Below are positions 12,436-24,583 of a stretch of DNA of 64,000 bases, in pieces (position 1 is the stretch's first letter; the number at the start of each line of letters is the position of its first letter). The stretch spans positions 32,407,683 to 32,471,682 of the forward strand of contig NC_134396.1 of NCBI RefSeq assembly GCF_035582795.1, given 5' to 3'. This DNA is from Mycteria americana. Its lineage: Eukaryota; Chordata; Aves; Ciconiiformes; Ciconiidae. The position numbers were made by a program, and so were the translations under genes. The notes below the pieces were generated by a model. It was not told where the DNA came from, searched no databases, and worked only from the letters and a program-made list of their open reading frames with translations.

Positions 12436-13815
12436 CACAGAATCACAGAATCACAGAATCATATAGGTTGGAAAAGACCTTTAAGATCATTGAGTCCAAC
12501 CGTAAACCTAACACTACCAAGACCACCACTACACCATGTCCCTAAGTACCTCATCCAAACATCTTTTAAATACCTCCAGGGATGGCGACCCAACCACTTC
12601 CCTGGGCAGCCTGTTCCAATGCTTGACAACACTTTCAGTGAAGTAAAATTTCCTAATATCCAGTCTAAACCTCCCCTGGTGCAACTTGAGGCCATTTCCT
12701 CTTGTCCTATCACTTGTTACCTGGGAGAAGAGACCGACACCCACCTCTCTACAACCTCCTTTCAGGTAGCTGTAGAGAGCGATAAGGTCTCCCCTCAGCC
12801 TCCTTTTCTCCAGGCTAAACAACCCCAGCTCCCTCAGCCACTCCTCATAAGACTTCTGCTCCAGACCCTTCACCAGCTTCGTTGCCCTTCTCTGGACTTG
12901 CTCCAGCACCTCAATGTCCCTCTTGTAGTGAGGGGCCCAAAACTGAACACAGGATTCCAGGTGTGGCCTCACCAGTGCCGAGTGCAGGGGCACGATCACT
13001 TCCCTAGTCCTGCTGGCCACGCTATTTCTGATACAACCCAGGATGCCATCGGCTTTCTTGGCCACCTGGGCACACTGCTGGCTCATATTCAGGCAGCTGT
13101 CAACCAACACCCCCAGGTCCTTCTCTGTCGGGCAGCTTTCCAGCCACTCTTCCCCAAGCCTGTAGCGTTGCATGGGGTTGTTGTGACCCAAGTGCAGGAC
13201 CTTGCACTTGGCCTTGTTGAACCTCATACAATTGGCCCCAGCCCATCGATCCAGCCTGTCCAGGTCCCTCTGCAGAGCCTTCCTACCCTCAAGCACATCG
13301 ACACTCCTGCACAACTTTGTGTCATCTGCAAACTTACTGAGGGTGCACTCAATCCCTTCATTCAGATCATTGATAGACATATTAAACAGAACAGGCCCCA
13401 ACACAGAGCCCTGGGGAACACTGCTTGTGACCAGCCGCCAACTGGAGTAAACTCCATTCACCACCACTCTTTGGGCCTGGCCATCCAGCCAGTTCTTTAC
13501 CCAGCGAAGAGTACACCCGTCCTCTTGTGTTGCAGCCAGTTTCTCCAGGAGAATGCTGTGGGAAACCATGTCAAAGGCTTTACTGAAGTCTAGATAGACA
13601 ACATCAACAGACACAGCCTTTCCCTCATCCACTAGGCGGGTCACCTTGTTGTAGAAGGAGACGAGGTTGGTCAAGCAGGACCTGCCTTTCCTGAACCCAT
13701 GCTGGCTGGGCTTGATCTCTTGGTTATCCTCTACATGCCATGTGATGGCACTCAGGATGATCTGCTCCATCAGCTTCCCCGGTACCAAGGTCAGAATATA
13801 CCGAGGTCAGAATTT
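12436..13815 (-). mobile_element. CR1 LINE, 5'-truncated, young-looking copy
   Basis: This minus-strand CR1 of about 1.36 kb ends in tandem octamers (CACAGAAT on the plus strand, 12436-12462), the normal CR1 3' terminus. It carries the C-terminal part of ORF2, still open over 419 codons. The 5' end is truncated inside the reverse transcriptase near 13797. At that junction AGGTCAGAAT occurs twice (13788-13797 and 13804-13813), followed by ATATACC both times, suggesting template switching or a micro-duplication during integration. No endonuclease domain or 5' UTR is present, so the copy cannot be autonomous. The near-identity to the 31.6-kb copy argues for recent insertion. Confidence 0.95.
12529..13788 (-). 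pseudogene. CR1 ORF2 fragment: reverse transcriptase C-terminal part
   Basis: An open frame of 419 codons belongs to the CR1 above. In order it shows [13 protein letters not shown] (about residues 34-46), YLDFSKAFD (motif A, catalytic Asp, near 70), [15 protein letters not shown] (near 123-137), and FADDTKL (motif C, the catalytic Asp pair, near 153). The CR1 C-terminal region follows, with [23 protein letters not shown] and NRLPREVV signatures. A complete CR1 ORF2 would also have an upstream endonuclease and the first RT motifs; these are missing. The first ATG is only a convenience start inside the original frame. It is a dead fragment by truncation, not by stop codons, and is not a host gene. 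Confidence 0.9.
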
Positions 13816-16800
13816 GAATATACCTAATCTAATCCAGTGTGATTAAGTACTTGTGGTCAGTCATTTGTTCATTTGTTGTTCAGTTTTCCTAGAAGATTCT
13901 CATTTTAGAATGACTTTTTAACCCACCACTAAGACAATTTATCCTATCTTTCAAGTATTTTATATATCATCATCTCCAAATTGAATTTTATCTAGACTTC
14001 TTCTCGTTACAGTATCCATTTTTTTTCTTTAACTGAATCCATGTAAGGTCTACTTTTTGGATTTTTTTTAATAGAATTTTGGTTTCCAGCCAAGAGGGGT
14101 TTTTTATACCTTCAGTTACATAGGGGAACTATCAATATGAATAATGGTTTATTGTATCTGTAATTTAAATCACAAAGCAGGAAAGAAAAAATAAAAAAGA
14201 TCTTTTCATTTTCAGATTAATTCACGGGAAGACAGCAAGCTATTCTTGTCAGCTAGGAAGCCATCCTCACTGAAGAACAGAGAAGTATTTAGTTTTGGTG
14301 AGTTGGGGGTCATGCCATGTGTTTCACTCTTGGTGATATTAATTGAATGTCACATGCCCCAGTTCAGGGTCTGTTGTCCCACAGCCTCTGAATTAATGAC
14401 AGTGAAAAATGTTTTGCATTTGAGAGAGCTGATGCAAATTTGTAACCAAAGTTCTCACAAATGAGAAGCAAACAGGAGTTAACATCTTGACCTCATCCAT
14501 TCATCTGTGCTCTCAAATCAGAGAGGGTCTTTTCACCCACTTTGCAGCTACAAACTGCTGCTAATCTTTGATGAAACAGTGACATTTTACCAATCTCAAT
14601 AACACCTGGTAAGTGCCTCCTGTTGACAGTAGTACTGTGTTTTAATGAACAAATAAATGGCTTATCTACCATTCTTGGCAAGAAACCCCAGCTACTGAGG
14701 CAGAGCACCAGCTCTCCCAGTGTTACTTGGGCTAATTGACTCATTGGATGAAGTTAAATCACACTATCCCCAGTGGGACGTATGTTTGCCAGTAATCAAT
14801 AGCTCAACAAGATCCACATGGCAGGTAATTAAGTGGAAAGTAATTAATACCCATCAAATGTTTTATTAACTGTTTGCCATTCCTTCACTCAAAAGTCCCA
14901 GTGTACCATAAATAAGGCTGTGAAGAAAGGAATAAATATGGTCTCTGTTTTCTAACAAGCTAAGTATTACTGCTAAATTCTTCACTGGTCTGTGCACCAT
15001 TTCAAAGTATCCTCACACACAAATGTCCTGGTCTACATCCCAGGAGAGATTCTCAGCTGGCACTGTGCTAAAGATTTGGCTGTTGCCTGAAAAAAAGGAG
15101 GTGCTTCAGTCCAAACCAAAGCAATTAGATTGGTTATGGTGAGCATTTGTAGTATTCCTTCTTGCAGTAATATTTTAGCTGTCATAAAAGTGAGAAAATG
15201 TGAAATCTTTCATGTCCACCAATAAAGCTAGAAAAAAAACAGTCAAGATTTTTGGCACAAAAACTTATGAACAGTTATTCCCAACTTTATCAGCAGACAC
15301 CCACCCCCCACTCCCCATATTCCTTGCCCGTGTAAACTTTGCCACTATGGTATTTCTTTCATGCGCCTTGAATACATTACAGGCTGGCTTTAAAAGGATA
15401 GATAGAAATGCTCCATGCAGACTAAGAGGGGGATGGATTTCTGCTTTAGAATATTTCCTGAGTGAATTCTTACCTTGTCCAAGAGTCTGCAAAACTGGAA
15501 GCCACCACAGAAAAGGAAGCTTTCCCTCGTCACAAGGAACCTGCCTTCATTCTCCTTTACCAGCCTTTCCAGCTGCAGAGGTTAGGCTCACCATTCTTTC
15601 GGTATGTTGTTTATCTGGATTTTTATTAAATGTTTTCCTTCATTTATTACTTCCATTCATTTGTATATAACCTAAGACACACTGAGACAGTAGTAATCCT
15701 AGAACCATTATTTTAACAATAGGCAGTCACTTTCCCTTCCAAGCCCAGGCACCTTTGCAGAACATTTACCTAGTGATATTCCAGGGACAGAGTTTGGCCT
15801 GTCACAAGATGTCTGTAAGACGACTCAGCTACTGGAGTATTTGATATTTGACATTTCTGGAGATTTAACAATATCAATTATTTTCCTGTGTTTTGATTTT
15901 GAATGGTGCATCCTCTGCCACATATGTCTTCTAAATTTCACTCCTGAATTCAGGCTGCCTATTTGATTCAGAATCTAGTCTTGACTTTTAAGACTCTGCT
16001 TGTACTGGAAACACACGTCCTTCCTCAAAATACCAATGAAAGTGTAAATGCTCTGGAGTGAAGGGGACATACAAGGAAACAGGTAGCTGAGTGCACTGGT
16101 GGACATTACCGGTGCCTTTTATCAAGACACGGAGGAGCAGAATTCTTCCTTAACCACAGTGTTTCCTAATTTCTGTGGAAGTATGCAGGGACAAGAAGCT
16201 TTGTCTTCCCTGGCCCTGGTCAGGCGTGTTGCTAAACTGTACTCTTCTGCCGAGAAAGACTTTTCCATCTTTTCCTCTCCTCTACCTGTGCATCTTTCCC
16301 ATCACCTTAAGAGACTAAGAAATGCCCATCTTCCTCCTCCTCCTTTGGGAGGATATACCCTTTTTTAAAAGCTACAATAGGACATTACAGACTTCTCTCT
16401 GGACAAGCCAGCTTTTCATGGCAGGATACAGCTTCCAGTCTGAATAGGCATTTGCATCTGGAGAGAGAGAGTCACCTCTGTATATTAATAGTTTACTGGT
16501 AGCCTGGTCAACAGGGCCCTCAGTCATGTGGTAAAACAGGGTGAAAATATAAAATGAAGGCAAAGAGCAGCTTGTGGCTTTAGCAGTAAATAGATTTAGG
16601 AATACATTCACAGACGGCATTCATAATTACAAACAGAGTCCATAAAGGAAAACACAGAGACTCCCAAATTGCCTAGCAATTTATTCAGTTTAAATTATAT
16701 GCTTGTTCAAAATCCACTCTTTTGGCACCAGTTTATTCTGGTACAACTCATTCCTTGCCAAAACAAGACTTACATTAACTCTTTCTGTGTTCTGAAGATT

Positions 16801-19800
16801 GGTGTGAAGAAGACAGACACTAATATAGTAAGCATTTTTTAATATGTTTTCTGGTGTGTTATCTCTTAGGGTTATTTTCCAGACATTCTAACATATCTAA
16901 ATAAGGCTGAATCTTGTGCCACTGTGCAAGCAAAACTCACCATCAAAGTCTGAGACTAAGAAAACAGTCCAAGTGAGAGGAATAATGCTCTCTAATATAA
17001 GGACAAGATTTCAAAAACTTGAAAAATAATCATAGCAGAAAGAAATAGTAGAAACTCATCCTCTATTTTCTGCTATAATGTATAACATATAATATGGGTG
17101 AAATACGCTGTGTGTATTTATAGATATGCCTATTTAAAATCTGTTCCAATGTGTATTGTATACATGTGTTAAGAATGCCCTAGTACAGTCAAATATACAC
17201 AGCAGGATTAGATGGATTTATAGATTATATCACTATTCTGAACATTTCAGATTTCTTATAATCTCTAGATCTTCCTATACTAAGTACAAAGCATTTGGTT
17301 GAACAAAAAATCTGCTCTGATATATACACACAGAGTTCCCATTGATTTCTGTGCTGCTGACTTCAATGGGAGTTGAATGTGTGTATTGGAGGGCAAAAGA
17401 CAGCTATTTATAGTCTAACCTTCCCAGACAAAACGAGCAGGCTGGGTGTCCTTTATCCTCTCATCTACAGTATCCCTAACACTTTGTGAATCATCTTTTA
17501 TCATTTACTCTAATTCATTACAAATGAACTATAGGAGAAGATATCCTCTAATGAATAAGTGCAACAAAGGAAAAATGGAAAATAATCTACTAATCAGCTA
17601 GTTTTGAAACATGTAAAAAAAAAAAAAAAGCTTTTTTTCTTGTTTCTAAATAATTTATCTGCAAGTACTGTTAATTTATAAAAATAATATGTTGTCTAGT
17701 TATCTACCAGAGATCTCTTGGAATTTCTTTTTTAGAACTGAAGAATTGGTAGAGTTTAACAAAAAGCACCATTTTCTCAACTTTGTAAAAATAACAAAAT
17801 GGCAAAAAATCAAATCAAGCAACTTTATCCATGTGTATTCTTTTATTTTTAGAAAGCTATGCAGTCATACAGGTGGTCTGCTGCTTCATAACACCTTTCC
17901 ATTATGTTTGGATACTTAAAAAATTACAGAAAATCAAGAATATTTTCGCATCAATAAAAATAAAAAAGAGAAAGGCAAGAAGATTCATTTTGTGAAGATA
18001 AAGAGGAAAGAAAACATCAATACTGTTAAACCTTTGAAAGATTTGTGTAATAATGTTCTGGGTTTCAACGTGAGAAATAGAAGGCCTTTCTTTTCCTGTG
18101 TGTGAAATTGTGCCCCACTTTGTTTTCCAGCCAAGAGGATCCTGTGCCTTGCAGTCTGAAATTAGAAAGGATCCATGGCAAAATGCCTCCAGTTTTTTCC
18201 ACTGTCTCAGCTTTGCAGACAGAGCATGAGTTTGAACTGGGCTTGGGCCACGACAGAGACGTAGTCCTTTCACGCTTGAGGAAACAGGAACAAGCAAATT
18301 CAGCTTGAGCACAGGAGTAAGAACACAGGGGTTGAGAAAAAGGTAAATATAAACAGTCTCAAAACAAGGCCGAAGTCCAGTTCAACCTGACTGAATGTAT
18401 CCCTTGTCAACCTGACTCAGCTTTTTTTCTCTTAACCCAAGAATACCTTCCCCGTCTTCCCCATAACAGTTCTGGTAATATTTGAGTTTGTAATTCTAAC
18501 ACCTTACTGAAATAGAAAAGATCCCGGTTACGGATTTGGCCACAGGCTTTGAAAAATGCTATTTGTAAAATTCTGAGTATCTCTGAGGAGTGGTACCACC
18601 AGAAACTTCTTATTAAACATTCCTCAGGTTTCAAGGCCACACATTTTACTGGCCTGGGTAACCTGACAGACAAAACTCTGGAGTCTGACGCTAGGACAGC
18701 CCTTATAAGAACAGTGGGGCTGTGTTTGAAGAGCCTGCCTGCAGCAACTGCAGCTTTGGGTGTGCTTTCTGTATCTGCACAGTAAATGAAGGGTTATCTC
18801 CATCCAGAGTTGCCAAGAAAATTATAATCTCACCTTTAATGTGACAGGTGGTCACTGGATAGCAGTAAAAACAGGTACATGGGAAATAGGAAATGTAAAA
18901 CTCTCTAGGGAAAAAACAAAAAGACAAGTAAAGAAGTAGCACTACCCACAAATATAAATGAACAATGCAGAGGGGATTCCCTCTAAAAGACTGCAGCTGT
19001 AGTGAATGTGTTCACTTCAAACCTGTCTGATTCCCCCGTAAATCTCGGAGTGCAGGTAAAATATCAGATATTTAAGGACTGATCTGTCTGCCAAATACTC
19101 ACCAAGGCCAAAATCACTTTTGTGCAGACAGCTCAAGGCCCTGTTTTCTCAGAACTAAATGGTCAATAGCAGCTACTCCAGCTGCCACTGCTGCAGCACA
19201 GACTGTTCAAATCACCTTTACAATGGGTAACCTTCAGCAAAAGCATCTTCAGTTAACCTGCTTTAGGATTCCAAACAAGTATATTTACATGACAAGTGTT
19301 TTTCAACACCTCATTAAAGAGAATTTTCTGTAAAATCAATCTTAGATCCAGAAAATTTTGTCCAAAAACTTAACAAATGTAATAAATATATATATTACAG
19401 AACATGTTATGTTCCAAGATCACATCCTCATTGATACAAGAAGGAAGACATAAAAACTTTTCTGTCCAGTGACAGAACTAACATCTTAGTCTCACTAATG
19501 TTTCAAGGGGCAGAGTAAATCTTTGGTATCAGCCTGGCACAATAATACTTCATGTAAGTTAAATTACAATGATTAGCTGAAAAATGTGTGCTTGAGGTCT
19601 CTCTCCCTTTCTGTTTTAAATATAAAGGAAAGTGTTCTATATAAATGACCTGTAGTTTCACAGCGAACATGATTTGTTTTGATTGATTGCATTTCCACAG
19701 TATTGGAAACCAAATGAGAAAAATCCAACTTGAAGCAACCCACTCACAGGAAAACTATTCAAGTTTTAAATTATTTCATTTGATAGAAGAGCCCTGTGAG

Positions 19801-20636
19801 GAGGTCATCTGTTAATAGATACGTATATCAAAGTGTGCTGGATCCATGTCCAAATTCACTTTTAGCGGCATGAAACCTAACTTAACAAATGAGTAGGAAG
19901 CTCAGTCTTAGGTAGTGGAAAAGTAAAAGTGAATGCACAGGGTCTCAGGTAAATATTGTTATAAGTGTGAAACTGGACAGTAGGAATTAATGCCATCTTA
20001 AGGAAGGTTAAGTAGTCCTCTGCATGTTGTTCAGTCTCACTGTTTAAGAGGAAACAACATGTTTCCTCACTGCTGTGGAAACAGAAAATATTAATATACA
20101 CTGGAGATACAAAAAAGAAAATAAAGCATCCGTATGCCACCTTTTCAGCAATTAAAAAAACAAGGCCAGTGCTTATCTACATGATAATAATTATCAGGTT
20201 AAATTGTTCAGGTTTAGTTTCAAATACATTGCTAGTAAAAGAAAGGGGCTTGGCTTAAAAAGAAGTATCACTTCCTGAATCATTAAAATAGAATATGTTT
20301 CAGAGTGCAGTCATGGCATCATTACCAAGATCTCGGTGTGTTAAACTACTACTCTGTCTCTGTATTTGTTCCTCCAGTCAACAATAAACAATAACAGAAT
20401 TGAAGTGTCACTAATGAAAAGCAATCCCTAACTGACAAATATCCCATATTATTGAACACTGGCCTTTCCAAAATCTTAGGCAAAAAGGGAAAAGTGTATG
20501 TTAAAGAGATGCACATTTAAAAGCTGGCAAAAAATGGGGTTTAAAATTCTGCAGGACAATTGCATACATTGCTTCCAGTGGTAGCAAAAGTGTAGCAAAC
20601 AAGTCAAGGAAAGTGATTCTTCCTGCTTATTTGGCA
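13816..20636. other. Intergenic sequence, possible non-coding regulatory DNA
   Basis: No frame exceeds 156 codons (15200-15670) and none shows a domain or splice partner. The block at about 14740-14945 contains two close homeodomain-type cores (GGTAATTAAG and GTAATTAATA), which makes it a candidate enhancer, but conservation cannot be tested here. Other content: an A14 run at about 17615-17629 and AT-rich sequence around 17081-17170. Confidence 0.5.
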
Positions 20637-21108
20637 ATTGGGAGACCATATTTGGAGGGCTATATCATGTTTTAGGCTCCCCAGTAGAAGACAGGGATAT
20701 ATTGGAGTGAGACCAGCAGAAGCTACCAAGCTGGTCAGGGTGCTGGAGCACAGGACGTGCAAGGAGTGTCTGAGAGCTACGTTTGTTTGGCGTCAGGAAA
20801 AAAAAAAGCTGAGAAGAGAATTGATGGCTCACCACTGCTACTTAATGAAGAGGACATAAGGAGAACAAAGTTGGAAGCTTTATTAGAAAATGCTGGCTAG
20901 ATCCTAGGAAAAACTTTTTCATCATCAGTAGGGTCAAGCAGTGGGAGAGATTGCTAGGAGAGGGTGTGAAATCACCTTCCTTGCAGATATTCAAAACTCA
21001 ACTGGACATAGCCATGAGCAAGGTATACTAACTGGATCTGTATTGAGCAGGGTTTGGACCAGATACCTCCAGAGTTCCCTTGCAATCTAAACTATTCCTT
21101 GGTTCTCA
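20637..21108 (+). mobile_element. Old, diverged CR1 3' fragment
   Basis: This is a decayed CR1 3' region on the plus strand. Recognisable pieces are a degraded ORF2 tail (CTGGAGCACAGGACGTGCAA-like, LVRVLEHRTCKECLR in frame), then AAGCAGTGGGAGAGATTGCT, then TTGCAGATATTCAAAACTCA and ACTGGACATAGCC. The 3' UTR phrase GGTTTGGACCAGATACCTCC precedes TCCCTTGCAATCTAAACTAT. Stops and indels interrupt the frame and the octamer tail is no longer readable. It belongs to an older subfamily than the other three CR1 copies. Confidence 0.75.
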
Positions 21109-23067
21109 GTGTTTGCATTCACTGTTAAAATAAAAACATCAAGAAAGGTTTTTCAGGCCTTGGTTTCTGATGAAAAGACAGAATCCATTGTTTCTTTAGA
21201 ATAACTAACTGTCTAATAGTTAGGTTCTCCTGTTGATTTGCAGATAGCTCAATGCCTGTGGCAGGCCAGAAGCATAAAGAATAGAACGTCAGACAGATGT
21301 TATTGTGCATATAATTTTGTTACTGAGTTTTACGTATTACTTGTATAATTTGTTTTAGAGACACTATGCATAGTCTTGAATACAGTCTCTGTTTCCTGAT
21401 GTGGATATGAATCACACAAAGCTGTTAGCAGAATTTTCTTTTTTGTTTTCTCCGATGAAAACTCTTCATTTTATCCTCATGAAAAAGGGAAGAAAGGGAA
21501 TTAAATCTGTTTTGGGGCACAGAAAACGCTTTACCTGTATTATATTGGCTACATGGAGACCCTCACTATGAAATGGAATTCATGTTTATCTGGAGTTGTT
21601 GCAACCTTCCTGAATAAAAGCTCCATTCCTAGTCCTCCCTAGGGATTCCCACTACTGAATACCAGCGTAGACCAGGAATGAATTTAGCCTTACACACATA
21701 GAATCTGGTTACAGCTTCTCATGTCTTTTCACTTTAAGAATGGCACTTCCCAAGTTGATACTGTGTCCTATTCCTAAACTCTTACAAACCGAAAATATTT
21801 TATAATTAAATTAACACAAATAATTTTTGATTAAATGAACAAAATTCTATGCTGCTTCCTAGTGGATTTTTCAATTTGTAAAACAGAGAAATATTAAAGA
21901 CTCGAAGGACATGCTGTGATTCTGTGATATTCAGACAGGCAGAATGGAAGAATCTGAGAAAATCACCTACCTCATCTTCATAATATGGGAGTAAGAAAGG
22001 AACATGTCCCAGAGGACCGTGCAGCAAAGCCAAGCTATGAGATAGATGCTCTGTCCAGGTCCTTCATAGCTGTTTGAGGTAGCTCTATGCAAGCTTTTTA
22101 AGTGAATCTCAGAAAAAAAGATCAACCATAAAGATTACTGGGGTCTGTTATCATTTTGCGGAATGAACAGTGTTACCTTGTCACAATACCAGCCCTAAAA
22201 GCAGGAATGAACAATAACTGTTCTATTAATATTTTCTCACTAAATAGGAAAGTGGATGGGAATTATGCTCCACGGCTCTTGCTAGAATTATTTACTAAAC
22301 TCTCATATTCTTCATCACTATCCTCTGATTCTTTCAGCAGAGAAAAGCTAAAGCCCACTCCCAAGTACTGGTGTAATTGTATCTAGTATTATGGGACCTA
22401 AAGCTTGTCCTAATTCTCATATGTTTACAAACCTAGTCCCACAGTTTTTCTTCTTTATCTGTGTTTTATTGCTAAAATGCAGGTTTTCCTCTCCTTGGAA
22501 TATCAAATATTAATATCCAGCATCCGGTGCCCTTGAATAAAGATAAACTAACATGCCCATGCATACAGGCAAAAGTATGTTCCTTGTGAAAATAAAATCA
22601 GAGCGTTTTTCTGTAGGTTTCAATGCAGTTCAAGAGATATTGTAAGAATGTGTCAGACTGGAAAAAAAATAACTAGACTACTCTCTATTTTGGTTAGCAT
22701 ACAAGACTTTATAAAGTTTTTCCCAAAATTACAAAGCTAGAATCATTTTAATCCAATTTGTGTTGAAGCATAAGCAAGTCCCTGATGTCCCTAAGTTTCA
22801 TGGATCAGAGGTAGAACAGCATCTCTTTTAAGAGAGGGTCTTCCTGTAGCCAGGATTAAACCATTACAAGCCATTAGGAGATTCACTTAGATATTGCTTA
22901 AAAATTTATTTACTCAAGTAAGGTGACCTGAACAAAAGCCTTTAGAGTTAGGTTCTTCCAGGCTTGTCCCAGTAGGATGCTACTACAGAGAAAGTGACAA
23001 TGATTTTCTAACGTTTCCTGATGGGAAACTCTACCTCTTATACAGTCTAAGACCTACAATCACATAC

Positions 23068-23134
23068 TTCTTTTCTCTTTTTTCTTTTCTTTTCTTTTCT
23101 TTTCTTTTCTTTTCTTTTCTTTCCTTTTCTTTTC

Positions 23135-23170
<36 letters not shown>
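23068..23170. repeat. (TTTTC)n pentanucleotide microsatellite
   Basis: About 100 bp of tandem TTTTC with one interrupting TTCCTTTTCT unit, ending in a run of about 15 T. It is a pure pyrimidine strand with mirror symmetry, so it could form triplex (H-DNA). It is likely polymorphic in length. Confidence 0.95.
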
Positions 23171-24527
23171 GGTAATTTTAGGGAGGTGTGGTAAGAAAGC
23201 AGATTCAGAATTTTTCTAAATCAGGCAGTCCTGACATTTGATTTAGGGGTGAGGGCAGCATTGTAGTTTTGGTTTTCTCAGTACCACTGGGTTCAACAGT
23301 AAGAGCAGCAGGAGGAAGCACAGTGGAATCAAGTTCTATTTCAGATTTTCTTGATGTTTTAGAAGTCTGTGTGGGGTTTTACATGTTTGGTTGTGGCCAA
23401 TTTTCTCTTTCTCTGATTTCCTCTTAGGCCCCTGAGTTGTCTTCTAGCCTAGTCACTGAGCTTTGGTGTAGACCTAAAATCAAAAGTTCTTTTTCTTTCT
23501 GTTCTTGCCCTTGACTACTTTCAAATCAGATCAAAATGTATACTGTCACAAAAAAAGGAAAAGGTTAAAAAAAAAAAAAAAGAAAAAGAAAAGAAAGGAC
23601 TTCCTCTTTCTTTTAGATACTTTTTGAAAGAAAAAAGCTTTGGAAAAGATTATTTGGGGTTCTTCCCTTTATGAGAGTCTCTTACAGTAAGTGGTTTTTT
23701 AATAGTAAGAAAACATAACACAGTATTTCTTTAAGCTCTGTGCTAGCTGCATGTTTTTCCCTAGGCTTGAACAGAAAAGAATTTTATTTGGGGGTTCAGC
23801 TGCCAGCTTTGATTATATGCTGCTGTTGTACAAGAAAAGCCACAGCATGCAGAGTACAGGTAGTTATCAGTCATCACAGAGACGGGAGAGAGGGAGAAGC
23901 TGAGGAGAAGACAAAGGAGTCCATTTTGGGTTCAGTTTTGTTATAGGCTTTGGATTTTTTCGATTGCTTGTTTTTTAATGTTAAAACAGAGAAAGTAGAT
24001 AGATTCTTAAAATTACATCAACATTATATATGGCAGAAGGATAAACATAAGTGGTGACAAAGAACATTGCTAGAAAGCTCTCTGGTTCTTTATCACAATG
24101 TTAATAGTTGAAGATGAACAAATGTGGAAAAACTAACACAGATTTCTCAGGATCTCCATGGAGGAGCCTGGCTGGTGTTAGGAGGCTGGATTAGAACGAG
24201 GAAAACTTATGCAGTCTGGTGGGAGAGAGGCAGTAGATAAGGATGATGCAATTCATTGCTTCAAACTGTAAAATTAAAAAGGTGAATCTGCAGTTTACAG
24301 TTACAATCTCTCACTTTCAGAACAATTAACTCCCTCCTTCGTATATACCTCTTTTCTGGATTCACATCCCTCCTTTTTTCAGTGGGTATTAGTACAATAG
24401 AGTCAACCTTGCAATATCAAAATAACAACTAGAAAAATTTCATACTGGTGAGATATTCTTGCTCTTAAAGTTATGTGTTATGTCATTAGTTCTGTTGATT
24501 GGTTTTATTGTCAATGCAGGGCTGGCA

Positions 24528-24583
24528 TCATTATTATTATTAGTAGTAGTATTAGTATTATTAGTAGTATTAGTAGTATTATA
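24528..24583. repeat. ATT/AGT trinucleotide repeat
   Basis: Interspersed TTA and GTA triplets (TTATTATTATTAGTAGTAGT then mixed units) form an imperfect trinucleotide microsatellite. It is translated in one frame as a serine/isoleucine run, which is not a real protein. Confidence 0.85.

Noticed and set aside
12400..13593. 397-codon plus-strand frame as a host gene
   Set aside because: It is antisense to CR1 ORF2. The protein resembles nothing known and the sense frame has the clear RT motifs. Kept only as a finding about antisense openness.
15200..15670. 156-codon plus-strand frame
   Set aside because: Composition typical of unique non-coding DNA, no domain, no conserved-looking motif and no splice partner.
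21901..21935. CTGTGATTCTGTGATATTC, like a CR1 octamer tail
   Set aside because: Only about 1.5 octamers and no CR1 3' UTR next to it; treated as chance.
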